A stretch of DNA of 64,000 nt, taken from contig NZ_CP086239.1 of assembly GCF_026650985.1 (NCBI RefSeq), forward strand, positions 1,116,001 to 1,180,000. Direction: 5' to 3'. The translations under genes and the position numbers were made by a program. The notes under the pieces are model-generated. The model saw only the letters and a list, made by a program, of their open reading frames with translations, had not been told where the DNA came from and did no database searches. Positions 54,172 through 62,623 of this stretch are shown here, in pieces. The DNA is from Clostridium estertheticum (GTDB lineage: Bacteria; Bacillota; Clostridia; Clostridiales; Clostridiaceae). The stretch's first letter is position 1, and each line of letters starts with the position of its first letter.

Positions 54172-54858
54172 ATGATGGAAACTATTTTAATAGTTGATGA
54201 TGAAGAAAGAATTAGAAATCTTGTATCCATTTACTTAAGGAAGGAACAATATAATATTCTGCAAGCTGAAAATGGCAGAGAAGCTATAAATGTCTTTAAT
54301 AAAAATACAGTAGATTTGGTTATTTTAGATGTAATGATGCCAATCATGGATGGCTGGGATGTATGTAAGGAAATAAGAAAGACTTCTAACATTCCAGTTA
54401 TAATGCTTACTGCTAAATCCGAGGAAGATGATGAATTATTAGGCTTTGAATTAGGCACTGATCATTATATTACAAAACCTTTTGTTCCAAAACTACTAGT
54501 AGCTAAAGTTAAAGCAATTATAAGGCGAACTTATAGCACTGAGAGTGTTGTAAAAGAAGAAGACAACTTTGATGGACTTGTAGTTGATAATTTAAGCCAT
54601 GAGGTTACAGTAGACAATGTCGAAATCAACCTATCTCCGAAAGAATTTGAACTATTAAATTATTTTATACTTAATAAAAGAATTGTATTAAGTAGGGAAA
54701 AAATATTAGATGCTTTATGGGGTATTGACTATTTTGGAGATCTAAGGACAGTTGATACAGTTATAAAAAGATTAAGAGAAAAGTTAGGTGAAAAATCTTA
54801 CCTTATATCAACAGTAAGAGGTACTGGATACAAATTCGAGGTGAGAAATGAAAAGTAA
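54172..54858 (+). CDS. OmpR-family response regulator
   Basis: A 228-residue response regulator. The receiver has the acidic pair D9-D10, phospho-acceptor D53 in LVILDVMMPIMDGWD, and Lys in ITKPF. The usual GADDY is GTDHY here. The C-terminal winged helix includes LSPKEFELLNYF and TVDTVIKRLREKLG. It overlaps the histidine kinase gene by 11 bp. AAGGAG lies upstream of two adjacent ATG codons. The stimulus and targets are unknown. Confidence 0.9.
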   Translation: MMETILIVDDEERIRNLVSIYLRKEQYNILQAENGREAINVFNKNTVDLVILDVMMPIMDGWDVCKEIRKTSNIPVIMLTAKSEEDDELLGFELGTDHYITKPFVPKLLVAKVKAIIRRTYSTESVVKEEDNFDGLVVDNLSHEVTVDNVEINLSPKEFELLNYFILNKRIVLSREKILDALWGIDYFGDLRTVDTVIKRLREKLGEKSYLISTVRGTGYKFEVRNEK

Positions 54859-56356
54859 AAAGAGCATTACAAGAAAACTTTTCTTTATAACTTCTATAGT
54901 TTTTGTAGTTTTTATAACTACTAATTTAATAGTTCAATCTGCATTTTTTGGACAATTTTATATAAAATGGAAAAGTGACACTTTGTCACATGACCTCATT
55001 AAATTTAAAGATAAATATAGTTTACTTAAAACAAATGATGAAGAGACCAGCTTAATTAGTACTTTTGAAGATCAGAATAATTATAAGATAATTATAAGAG
55101 ATAAAGCAGGTAATTTAAAATATCTTACAAAAACTGTTGACGCAAGAAAGGACTCTATAAAAGCAAGAATTATGGATCAGCTAATGTCGACTCAAATAGA
55201 AACTATAGGTGGAGTTGCTAAATTCAAAAAAGATAAAAAACCTTCGATTTTCCTTACTGATAATAACCTAGAACTAGAAGTAAGTGCAACCAGTATTTCC
55301 TACAGTGTTGCCGGTATTTCCTATGATGAAAAAAAAGATGAATTTATATACGTATATACTTCATTACAACCGGTAAATGAAGCAGTTCAAGTTATTAAAG
55401 AATTTTACTATTATTTTTATATAGGAGCCATAGTAATAATTTTATTTCTTTCTTTAATTTATTCAAATATGATTGCAAAACCATTGATAAAAATAACTAA
55501 AACAGCAGGTAAAATGGCAAAACTTGACTTTTCAGAAAAATGTGTGGTAAAAAGTAATGATGAAATTGGGGCTTTAGCGACTTCGCTTAACCTTCTTTCA
55601 GAAAATTTAAATGAATCATTAACATCACTTAAAGATGCTAATTCAAAGTTAGAAAAAGATATTGAAAAAGAAAAGAAATTAACAGAAATGAGAAAAGACT
55701 TTGTGGCAGCGGTCTCTCATGAACTTAAAACACCTATAACCCTTATAGAAGGGTATACTCAAGCATTAAATGATGATATTTTAGAAGGCGAAGAAAAACA
55801 ATATTTTATTGATGTAATAATGGATGAATCAAGGAAAATGAACAACTTAGTATCTGATATGCTAAATCTATCTCAACTAGAGTCAGGAAATTTTAATTTG
55901 GTTCAAGAAGATTTTTATATCGATGAATTAGTAAAACCACTTGCTAAGAAATTTTCATCCATGCTTAATGAAAAAGACATTAAACTTAGTGTGAATTTAG
56001 TTCAAAACATAAAAGTAACTGCCGATTGGAACAGAATAGAACAAGTCCTAACGAATTATATGACTAATGCAATAAGACATGTTAATAATGGTGGAACAAT
56101 AGCCGTGACAATGCTCGATAGAGAAGATAGTATCTGCGTAGAAGTTGAAAATAGCGGAAGTAAAATTGATGAAGCTGAATCGGATAAAATATGGGATACT
56201 TTTTATAAAATAGATAAATCAAGGACTAGAAAACTTGGAGGTACTGGGCTAGGGCTTTCAATAGTTAAAAACATAATATTACTTCATGGTGGTAGTTGTG
56301 GAGTGGCGAACACGGAAATGGGAGTTAAATTCTATTTTATTTTAACAAAACAATAA
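54848..56356 (+). CDS. Sensor histidine kinase
   Basis: Partner of the preceding regulator, 502 residues. N-terminal helix about 9-30; extracytoplasmic region about 31-175; second helix about 180-202; HAMP (AKPLIKITKTAGKMAKLDF); HisKA with His about 290 (AAVSHELKTPITLIEG); HATPase with N-box NYMTNAIRH, a G1-like NSGSKID and GGTGLGLSIVKNI. GAGGTGAG lies before the ATG. No transporter or other target gene is adjacent, so the input is unknown. Confidence 0.9.
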   Translation: MKSKKSITRKLFFITSIVFVVFITTNLIVQSAFFGQFYIKWKSDTLSHDLIKFKDKYSLLKTNDEETSLISTFEDQNNYKIIIRDKAGNLKYLTKTVDARKDSIKARIMDQLMSTQIETIGGVAKFKKDKKPSIFLTDNNLELEVSATSISYSVAGISYDEKKDEFIYVYTSLQPVNEAVQVIKEFYYYFYIGAIVIILFLSLIYSNMIAKPLIKITKTAGKMAKLDFSEKCVVKSNDEIGALATSLNLLSENLNESLTSLKDANSKLEKDIEKEKKLTEMRKDFVAAVSHELKTPITLIEGYTQALNDDILEGEEKQYFIDVIMDESRKMNNLVSDMLNLSQLESGNFNLVQEDFYIDELVKPLAKKFSSMLNEKDIKLSVNLVQNIKVTADWNRIEQVLTNYMTNAIRHVNNGGTIAVTMLDREDSICVEVENSGSKIDEAESDKIWDTFYKIDKSRTRKLGGTGLGLSIVKNIILLHGGSCGVANTEMGVKFYFILTKQ

Positions 56357-56535
56357 TGATTTATATATTTTAATTTGTAGGGTAGCACCTGGTTCCATTA
56401 CCTTTGCACTAATTCCAACAGGTAACTGCTCTACAAAATATAAGGCACAAGTGGCTTTTTACCTAAATCGTCATAAGGTTAAAGGAGAAATTACTTAATT
56501 TAATTTAATCTGCCTACTGTATAAAAACTATAATT

Positions 56536-57066
56536 TCATAGGACTATTTTTAGAAAATGTATGTGATTAGCCGGCCATGAATTTTTATAAAATATATCTA
56601 GTGCCTGAAATGAATGTTGGGAAATTAAAGGCTGTGAATATCTAAAAGAGGTGATAATGGCAGAGTGAAAAATTTTTCCATTATCATCTTCAAAAAACAT
56701 TAAGTCACCTAATTCAAGCAATCTAATATCGTTTACTTCAAAACCCTTTATTCCTGAAGCCTTAGATTGGTAGTTATTTTTCAAAAGCCAATAAAGAGAA
56801 TGCGCCACCGCCCATGAAATAGACCATGTGTCATCCTTAGTACTTATGTTATTAGATTTATGATACCACCAAGGATGTGATACATTATATAGCATAGGTG
56901 ATCCACCTGCTAGTAGACACTGCGATAAAAAGTTCGCACAATCTCCACTAGTCTCATTATTAATAAGCGGGAAGTACCTAAAGCTCTGGTTTGGAAACAA
57001 TGCATAGGTTCTTGCATATTTAACAGCATTTACTCTAGAATACTGATTTGTTCTAAAAAACTCCAT
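56536..57066 (-). CDS. Putative amidase-domain protein (Amidase_6-like)
   Basis: A protein of 176 residues resembling the putative amidase domain found in Firmicutes (PF12671-type): RVNAVKYARTYAL, GDCANFLSQCLLAGG with the candidate catalytic Cys, WSISWAVAHSLYWLL, and HSAIITS with the candidate His. The start at 57066 follows GGAG by 6 nt; the frame extends farther upstream through a hydrophobic stretch with no ribosome site. If the longer form were used it would carry a signal-like segment, so export is uncertain. It is possibly cell-wall or spore related. Confidence 0.75.
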   Translation of the reverse strand: MEFFRTNQYSRVNAVKYARTYALFPNQSFRYFPLINNETSGDCANFLSQCLLAGGSPMLYNVSHPWWYHKSNNISTKDDTWSISWAVAHSLYWLLKNNYQSKASGIKGFEVNDIRLLELGDLMFFEDDNGKIFHSAIITSFRYSQPLISQHSFQALDIFYKNSWPANHIHFLKIVL

Positions 57067-57176
57067 GTTACTCTCCATAAAATTACTATAATTAAATACT
57101 ATGATAAAAATAGCCTGAAGGTTCATAAAAAAAAAATTTATTGAATTTCTTTTCATCTATTACTATAATGCATTTC

Positions 57177-58100
57177 TTATCTTGTTGTAGTATCAAACAT
57201 TTTCCACCTTAATTTTACAATTGATTTCCCTTCTGAAATAAAAAGCCCTGCTAATGTAAGTATAATTCCTAGTATTGCGATTCCTGTAATATTTTCGTGT
57301 AACAAAATGGCAGACGAAACAACTGCAATTACAGGTACTATATAAATATATACACTTGTCTTTATAGCTCCCAGCACTTTGACAGAAAAGTTCCAAGTTA
57401 CAAAACATAGTGCTGAAGCACCAAACCCTAAATATAAAATATTAAGCAGGTTAGACAAGTTAGTAAACCTGTTTAAATCCAGCCTGAAATGAAATATGAA
57501 TATGGATGGAATCATAAAAAACAATCCATAAAAAAACACTTTGCGTGTACAGCCGATAGTATTGAAGTGAAATTCGCTGATTTTTTTCATAAGGACAGAA
57601 TAAACAGCCCATACAATTGCAGCAAGCGCCGCCAATATACTGCCTAAAGGATTTATTTTTAAAACAATATTTTCATTGAATCCAATCAAGACAATACCTA
57701 AGATAGCCACTATAAACCCAATAAAAAAGCGTAATGTCAGCTTTTCGGAGCCTAAAAACTGCTGCGCAAAAATTGCAGTGAAAAATGGGGCTATAGAAAT
57801 AATGACACCCACATTGGACGCAAGTGTATAGGTTAATGCAATGTTTTCTAAAAGAAAGTACAAAGTTACTCCAAATAGCCCAGCTGCTACAAAATATAGT
57901 TCTTGTTTGACATTTAAAGTTTTAATTCGGTGCGGGTATACTATCAGTAATGATATGTATCCAATTATAAATCGAAAAATTAAGATCTCTATTGGCGTGA
58001 AATCATTCAATAATATTTTAGTAGAAACAAAAGTTGTTCCCCAGATCAAAATTGTGATAAGTGCCGACAAATGTCCAGTTGTAGTTTTTGTATCATTCAT
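57177..58100 (-). CDS. EamA/DMT superfamily transporter
   Basis: Drug/metabolite transporter of 307 residues with ten predicted helices in two EamA repeats (TILIWGTTFVSTKILL at the N-terminus; GAIKTSVYIYIVPVIAVVSS in the second repeat). The most likely role is export of amino acids or other metabolites. It overlaps the AraC gene by 8 bp and follows it on the same strand, so regulator and exporter form one operon. Confidence 0.88.
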   Translation of the reverse strand: MNDTKTTTGHLSALITILIWGTTFVSTKILLNDFTPIEILIFRFIIGYISLLIVYPHRIKTLNVKQELYFVAAGLFGVTLYFLLENIALTYTLASNVGVIISIAPFFTAIFAQQFLGSEKLTLRFFIGFIVAILGIVLIGFNENIVLKINPLGSILAALAAIVWAVYSVLMKKISEFHFNTIGCTRKVFFYGLFFMIPSIFIFHFRLDLNRFTNLSNLLNILYLGFGASALCFVTWNFSVKVLGAIKTSVYIYIVPVIAVVSSAILLHENITGIAILGIILTLAGLFISEGKSIVKLRWKMFDTTTR

Positions 58101-58932
58101 TATCGCTCCTCCTAGATCCTTCTGTAAAAATATTCATGTATTGCTTAGGTGTAAGTCCAATAAGCTTTTTAAAAAAGTTTGTAAAATGGCTTTGGTCTGT
58201 AAAACCTGTTTGCAATGCCACATCTATCGGAGCAATTTGCTGTTCTAAAAGTTTCTTTGCATTACCAATTCTTATAGTTTCAAGATAACAATATGGTGAT
58301 ATTCCCTTTTGCTTGGTAAAAGAGCGTAACAAGTAATATTTACTTATTCCAGTTAAATCACTTAAATCATTTAGCGTAATACTTTTCATGTAGTTATTTT
58401 CTAAAAAATCACACACTGCCTTGATTTCGGTGTTTGGTGGTTGTGTTGTAACAGCTGCACCTGCATGATCATATTCAGCTATTAATTGTTCAATTATAAG
58501 TAAAAAGATTTCCTCCTTTTTAAAATCTTTTTCCTCATGCATTATCATGTGATGTAACTCGCTCAAAGAAGATAGTAGATCGCTGCGAAACAGGACAGTT
58601 TCTGTAAAATAGGGCAAATACTCTTTACCGGTTATTTCATGGACAACTTTTTTCATTACATCAGGCTCAATATTGATACATCGGTAGTCAAGTGTTCTAC
58701 CATCAACTTGTTTGCAGTTATGGTTGTCATGAGGATTAAACAGGGTTAAATCACCCGTTTTAACGGTATATTCTTTGTTTTTGCAGGATAAATATCGTTT
58801 CCCACTCTCAATAAAGCCAATAACATAATACTCATGAAAATGGTTTGGAAATTTCTGCATTATGCCTTTGAAATTATAGGCTTCTATATTTAAGTCTAAA
58901 TCAAAACAAACAGTTCGGGTCTCGTTTTGCAT
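58093..58932 (-). CDS. AraC family transcriptional regulator
   Basis: A 279-residue regulator. The N-terminal half is a cupin-type ligand domain (FHEYYVIGFIESGKRYLSCK, FNPHDNHNC). The C-terminal AraC DNA-binding domain has two helix-turn-helix units (LNDLSDLTGISKYYLLRSF; IDVALQTGFTDQSHFTNFFK). AAGGAGG precedes the ATG. It probably controls the overlapping exporter gene in response to a small molecule. Confidence 0.9.
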   Translation of the reverse strand: MQNETRTVCFDLDLNIEAYNFKGIMQKFPNHFHEYYVIGFIESGKRYLSCKNKEYTVKTGDLTLFNPHDNHNCKQVDGRTLDYRCINIEPDVMKKVVHEITGKEYLPYFTETVLFRSDLLSSLSELHHMIMHEEKDFKKEEIFLLIIEQLIAEYDHAGAAVTTQPPNTEIKAVCDFLENNYMKSITLNDLSDLTGISKYYLLRSFTKQKGISPYCYLETIRIGNAKKLLEQQIAPIDVALQTGFTDQSHFTNFFKKLIGLTPKQYMNIFTEGSRRSDNE

Positions 58933-59210
58933 TTATGCTCCTCCTTTCCAGTTATCTGTTTTCAATGATAACAAAAATAAATATATAGGTCTTGTATGAT
59001 ATTGCTTATCCTCAAGTTATATGACATTAGTATAATATGTAATTATTAAACATTCAATTTAATAATTATTTACAATACTCAAGATAAAGGCTGCTTCCTC
59101 TTTTTGATAATTAACTTTCCTTAATCAATAACATTAAATACCTATGCATCCTGCATTTTTATGTATTAATTTATTTATGCTATCTATAAATTTCGATATT
59201 TATTTCAATT

Positions 59211-59256
59211 AAAACCATTCAATATAATAAAAGTTATATTGAATGGTTTTGTTTTT
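59211..59256 (+). terminator. Orphan terminator
   Basis: Arms 59211-59227 and 59234-59250 pair over 17 bp, followed by GTTTTTG. No plus-strand gene ends before it, so it may end an unannotated short RNA starting near the TATAAT at 59031-59036, or read-through transcripts. The 58933-59210 stretch holds no other gene. Confidence 0.6.
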
Positions 59257-59307
59257 GCTTTAAATTTCGCTTTTTCACTCATTTTATATGTGATTTTTCT
59301 TATTTTG

Positions 59308-59340
59308 TGGTATACTTGTATTGTAAACATTATGTTTACA
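59308..59340 (+). promoter_or_regulatory. Extended -10 promoter with palindromic operator
   Basis: TGGTATACT (59308-59316) is followed at 59322-59340 by TGTAAACATTATGTTTACA, a perfect inverted repeat with a 3-bp spacer covering the likely +1 region. Two direct GTATACAAA repeats follow (59365, 59375), 10 bp apart. The rest of the 59341-59601 leader has no gene. Confidence 0.55.
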
Positions 59341-59601
59341 TATATAAAACCTACATAAACAATAGTATACAAAGGTATACAAATAAACAATTGTAAAAAC
59401 AAATAACTATTTGTCACTAAATTTATAAATAAATTGATAATAAATGGACCAACAGAAGTATTTTACATGATATTATTAATATTGAAGCGACCCTGGAGAT
59501 GATTTAATAGGCAGTAGTAATGTTTCAGCTATAAATGGGTTTAAATGTAAAAATAATTGAATTAATTATATAAAATACTGGTCTAAGAGAGGACGAATAA
59601 G

Positions 59602-60501
59602 ATGGATGCAATATTAAGCGTAAGAATAAGTGATGAGGTAAAACAAAAGTTTAATGAATTAGCTCAAAGCGAAGGTATAAACAATAAAGAATTTATGGAG
59701 CAAGTAGTTAAATACTATGAATTAAATAGAGCAAGAGAAGAAGACAGTACTATGACCTCGGATATAAATGAATTACAAACAATAACAAATAGGATATCCG
59801 AGATATATATAAATATAGTAGAAAGAAACAATATAAAAATCTTAGAGGTGAAAAATGTTCATAAAAATGAGTTAGTAGATAAAGAGAAAGAAGTTCAAAA
59901 GCTTTACGAAAATATCGTTTCATTAAAAGAAGAGAAAAAAGAAGAGAATAAAAAAATTACTTTACTTGAAAAAGAGCAATCCGATAATAAACATATTGTC
60001 AAGGAATTACAGGAAAACACTAAGAGTTTGAAAACACTAAATAACATGCAGGGTGAAAAAATATTAAAACTAAATGAAACCAATGAAAAATATATTAAAT
60101 ATAAAGATGAAATCTTAGTCCTAAAAACAGAACTTGATAAACTAACAAATGAGAATATACAATTTAAGTTGGATTTATCAAATAAAAATGAGGAAGCAAG
60201 AAGATTAACAAACCAGGTAGATGAATCAAATCAAATTAACAAGAATAAGATAGATGAGCTAGAAACAAAAGCTAAACAAGATATTGAAATGCAAAAGGAA
60301 AGAGCAATCTTTCAAATGGATAAAGAACTTTTAAAATTAAAAGAGCAACAACAATTAAAGATGCAAGAATTACAAGAAAGATTTAATGATCGAATTAATG
60401 GATTACTAAAAGAAAAAGAGGAAGCTGCGGAGAAATTTAAAAATATGGTTTCAGAAATAAATGAAGCTCGAACTGAGCAGTTTAGTATTAAAGAAAAGTA
60501 G
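59602..60501 (+). CDS. Ribbon-helix-helix protein with long coiled coil
   Basis: A 299-residue protein. Residues about 1-45 form a ribbon-helix-helix DNA-binding domain (ILSVRISDEVKQKFNELAQ, NNKEFMEQVVKYYEL). Residues about 50-295 are nearly continuous Lys/Glu-rich coiled coil. The architecture parallels plasmid KfrA-like proteins (DNA-binding head plus coiled coil) but with a different DNA-binding fold. GAGAGG precedes the ATG. An operator-like palindrome upstream suggests autoregulation. It stands at the left end of the decayed island, so it may come from a plasmid or integrated element. Confidence 0.75.
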   Translation: MDAILSVRISDEVKQKFNELAQSEGINNKEFMEQVVKYYELNRAREEDSTMTSDINELQTITNRISEIYINIVERNNIKILEVKNVHKNELVDKEKEVQKLYENIVSLKEEKKEENKKITLLEKEQSDNKHIVKELQENTKSLKTLNNMQGEKILKLNETNEKYIKYKDEILVLKTELDKLTNENIQFKLDLSNKNEEARRLTNQVDESNQINKNKIDELETKAKQDIEMQKERAIFQMDKELLKLKEQQQLKMQELQERFNDRINGLLKEKEEAAEKFKNMVSEINEARTEQFSIKEK

Positions 60502-60701
60502 CATCATTAGTAGCAATTCAGCTTCAAGTGGTAGGTAAAGTAAGAGAATGAAAGGATTAGTGAATTATTACTGGTCTTTTATTTTGTAATACCACTATGA
60601 GTAGTATAAAACTATTGACTGAATTGGAGAAAAATCTGATAGGGCGACCACAGCGGTGAATTGAGTCTGGGAAATTTTGACTTGGAAATGGGAAATAACT
60701 A

Positions 60702-61148
60702 AAAGTAAATCGCTATGTAGAAGAAAATAAAAATAGTATAGCTATTCATAAATTACGTAATAATGTTCCATTAAGTGCTATGGAATATAAAGCATTAGAA
60801 AAATATATTTACGGGAGAACTTGGTACTAAAGAAGATTATGAGACACAATTGGGTAATACTTCTTTTGGATTATTAGTAAGGAAAATAGCAAAATTAGAG
60901 TACGAAGCTGATATTAAAGTATTCTCTAAATTTATTAATGACCAATCACTTGATCAAAACCAGATAGTATTTGTAAAGAAAGTTATTGATTATATAGTTC
61001 AGAATGGATATGTAGAGAATGTAATGGATTTAGCAAAACCGCCCTTTGATAAACCATATAAATTTGTAAAATATTTGATATAAAAAACAGAGAGATTGCT
61101 CAAATTGTTAATAGTGTAAAAGACAATGCCATGAAAATAGTAGGTTAG
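60702..61148 (+). pseudogene. Frameshifted C-terminal remnant of a type I restriction R subunit (HsdR-like)
   Basis: Three frame segments together read as the C-terminal end of an HsdR-type helicase subunit: NRYVEENKNSIAIHKLRNN (from 60702), then GELGTKEDYETQLGNTSFG through QNQIVFVKKVIDYIVQNGY (60814-61083), then DIKNREIAQIVNSVKDNA (61077-61148). At least two frameshifts separate them, and the nuclease and helicase domains are missing. No hsdM or hsdS genes remain nearby. The preceding 60502-60701 bases hold no clear gene. Confidence 0.75.
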
Positions 61149-61169
61149 GTATAAATAAAAAAAGGTTTA

Positions 61170-61358
61170 TGCTGTTACGATATTGAATCAGCTTAATGAT
61201 GGAAGAAGGAATTAAACCTAATAAGTTGTAATGATAAACAAGCTAAATATGATAATAAAGAATGGGATGCGCAACATAAGAAAATGGGAAAGGGTATTAG
61301 TTTATCTGTAGAGGAATTAAAGAAGCTTAAGGATATTTTAGATAGTATTGAATTATAA
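61170..61358 (+). pseudogene. Broken YdbC/PC4-like gene
   Basis: The frame 61200-61358 reads WKKELNLISCNDKQAKYD, then MGKGISLSVEELKKLKDIL, closely following YdbC-type transcriptional coactivator p15/PC4 proteins. The sequence just before it (to about 61170) is in frame but interrupted by TAA and TGA, and no N-terminal start is left. It is a decayed copy. Confidence 0.65.
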
Positions 61359-61482
61359 TTTATTAATACGAAAATGATGTAAATATTTATATTTAATTGT
61401 AAATTATTGATAATTATAAGCGAATATGTTATCATGAATATGTAATAAAGAACTTTTTATGAATTTATGGGGAGGTTTTATA

Positions 61483-61683
61483 ATGATGTTTTCTTCATCA
61501 ACGAATAATCCTAAGTTTGAAATATCAAAAAGTAGTAATGACAAATATTATTTTGTACTAAAGGCTGGTAATGGCGAGGTTATTGCAACAAGTCAAATGT
61601 ATTCAACAAAAGAAAGTTGTAAAAAAGGGATTCAATCAGTTAAAGATAATGCAGCTATTGCAGAAATAAAAGATTTAGCATAA
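61483..61683 (+). CDS. YegP family DUF1508 protein
   Basis: A 66-residue single-repeat DUF1508/YegP-type protein: FEISKSSNDKYYFVLKAGNG, EVIATSQMYSTKESCKKGIQ, SVKDNAAIAEIKDL. The family is small and cytoplasmic, of unknown function. GGGGAGG lies upstream; ATG 61483 and 61486 are adjacent and either could be used. A terminator follows at 61713. It is intact, unlike its neighbours. Confidence 0.85.
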   Translation: MMFSSSTNNPKFEISKSSNDKYYFVLKAGNGEVIATSQMYSTKESCKKGIQSVKDNAAIAEIKDLA

Positions 61684-61712
61684 CATAAACTTTATTAATC
61701 TATAATTATTTT

Positions 61713-61750
61713 AAAACACCAGCAACATTTGCGACTGGTGTTTTATTTTG
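61713..61750 (+). terminator. Terminator after the YegP-like gene
   Basis: AAAACACCAG and CTGGTGTTTT arms, 12-nt loop, followed by ATTTTG. Confidence 0.85.
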
Positions 61751-61839
61751 TCTAAAAATATATAAATTGTAAACTTTCAGGAGTATAATTAAATTATTAT
61801 TAAATTGAAAAAAACAATGTTAAACCAGAAATATATAAT

Positions 61840-62085
61840 ATGTTTATGTTTAATAATATAATTAAAAGTCTAATACCAGTAGTGATTGTAACTTTTTCAA
61901 ATCAAGACGTCGTTGGATTATTGAATGAGTTTGATGTTAATTCTCAATATCGAGATTTATGCGGAGAAAATTATGGTAAAATTTATAATGATTTATGGTA
62001 CTATTTAGAAGATTATAAGGATATTATCATAGATAAAGTAGGAAGAAATTATATCTGGATGGTTCTAAAAAATCGATTTTACTAG
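61840..62085 (+). CDS. Doubtful small ORF (81 aa)
   Basis: Not recognised. An 81-residue frame with a hydrophobic N-terminus (IIKSLIPVVIVTFSN) and a tyrosine/aspartate-rich body (YNDLWYYLEDYKDIIIDK). No ribosome site precedes either Met codon, and it lies among decayed genes, so it may be a remnant rather than an expressed gene. Confidence 0.3.
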   Translation: MFMFNNIIKSLIPVVIVTFSNQDVVGLLNEFDVNSQYRDLCGENYGKIYNDLWYYLEDYKDIIIDKVGRNYIWMVLKNRFY

Positions 62086-62304
62086 AAAAGATAAAAAGTT
62101 TTTTATAATAAAGGTATATGTGTGCTATTAAACATATATCAATATATTTTACTAAAAAGTTTTAAGTCAAGTAATAAAAAGTTGTTAGGTGCTATTATTA
62201 AGCATAATCGATAGGTTAATAACAATGGCTATTCACAACTTGGCGGTAATCAATACTTGATATAGCCAGTAAAACTGTAGCTTAAAATAAATGCTTTGGA
62301 ACCA

Positions 62305-62514
62305 AAAGTAGATATGAATGATGATAAAACTACTGTATGGATAGATTGGACTAAGAAAAAGGTTTATTGGTTTCACCCAACTGTGGCGAGGACAGATGAA
62401 TTATTTGGTAAAAGAGATCATGAGAAAGATTAGGAACAGAAAGCACTTTAAGATATTCATACAGAATATGAGGAACTAAATCCAAAATCAATACAGGCAA
62501 AATATTATGAGTGA
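62305..62514 (+). pseudogene. Degenerate reading frame with two internal stops
   Basis: One frame of 69 codons reads VDMNDDKTTVWIDWTKKKVY, WFHPTVARTDELFGKRDHEK, then TAG, EQKAL, TAA, and DIHTEYEELNPKSIQAKYYE. The protein-like composition despite the stops suggests a decayed gene; the family is not recognised. The rest of the 62086-62623 interval shows no feature. Confidence 0.4.
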
Positions 62515-62623
62515 AGCTAATATAATATTTGGTCAGTATAGTAAGTAGATAGACCTAAGTATAATACAGTCTAGTAGGGGATTTTTTAATATTTTAAATA
62601 GAGATTAAAAAGGGGTAAAGGGA

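Noticed and set aside
56360-56535. Short protein-like stretch on the minus strand between the histidine kinase and amidase-like genes
   Set aside because: About 35 codons read without a stop, but no start, ribosome site or recognisable family was found, so it is not reported as a gene remnant.
59205-59417. 70-codon minus-strand open frame
   Set aside because: It covers the terminator hairpin at 59211-59256 and the operator palindrome; the translation is low-complexity and lacks a ribosome site.
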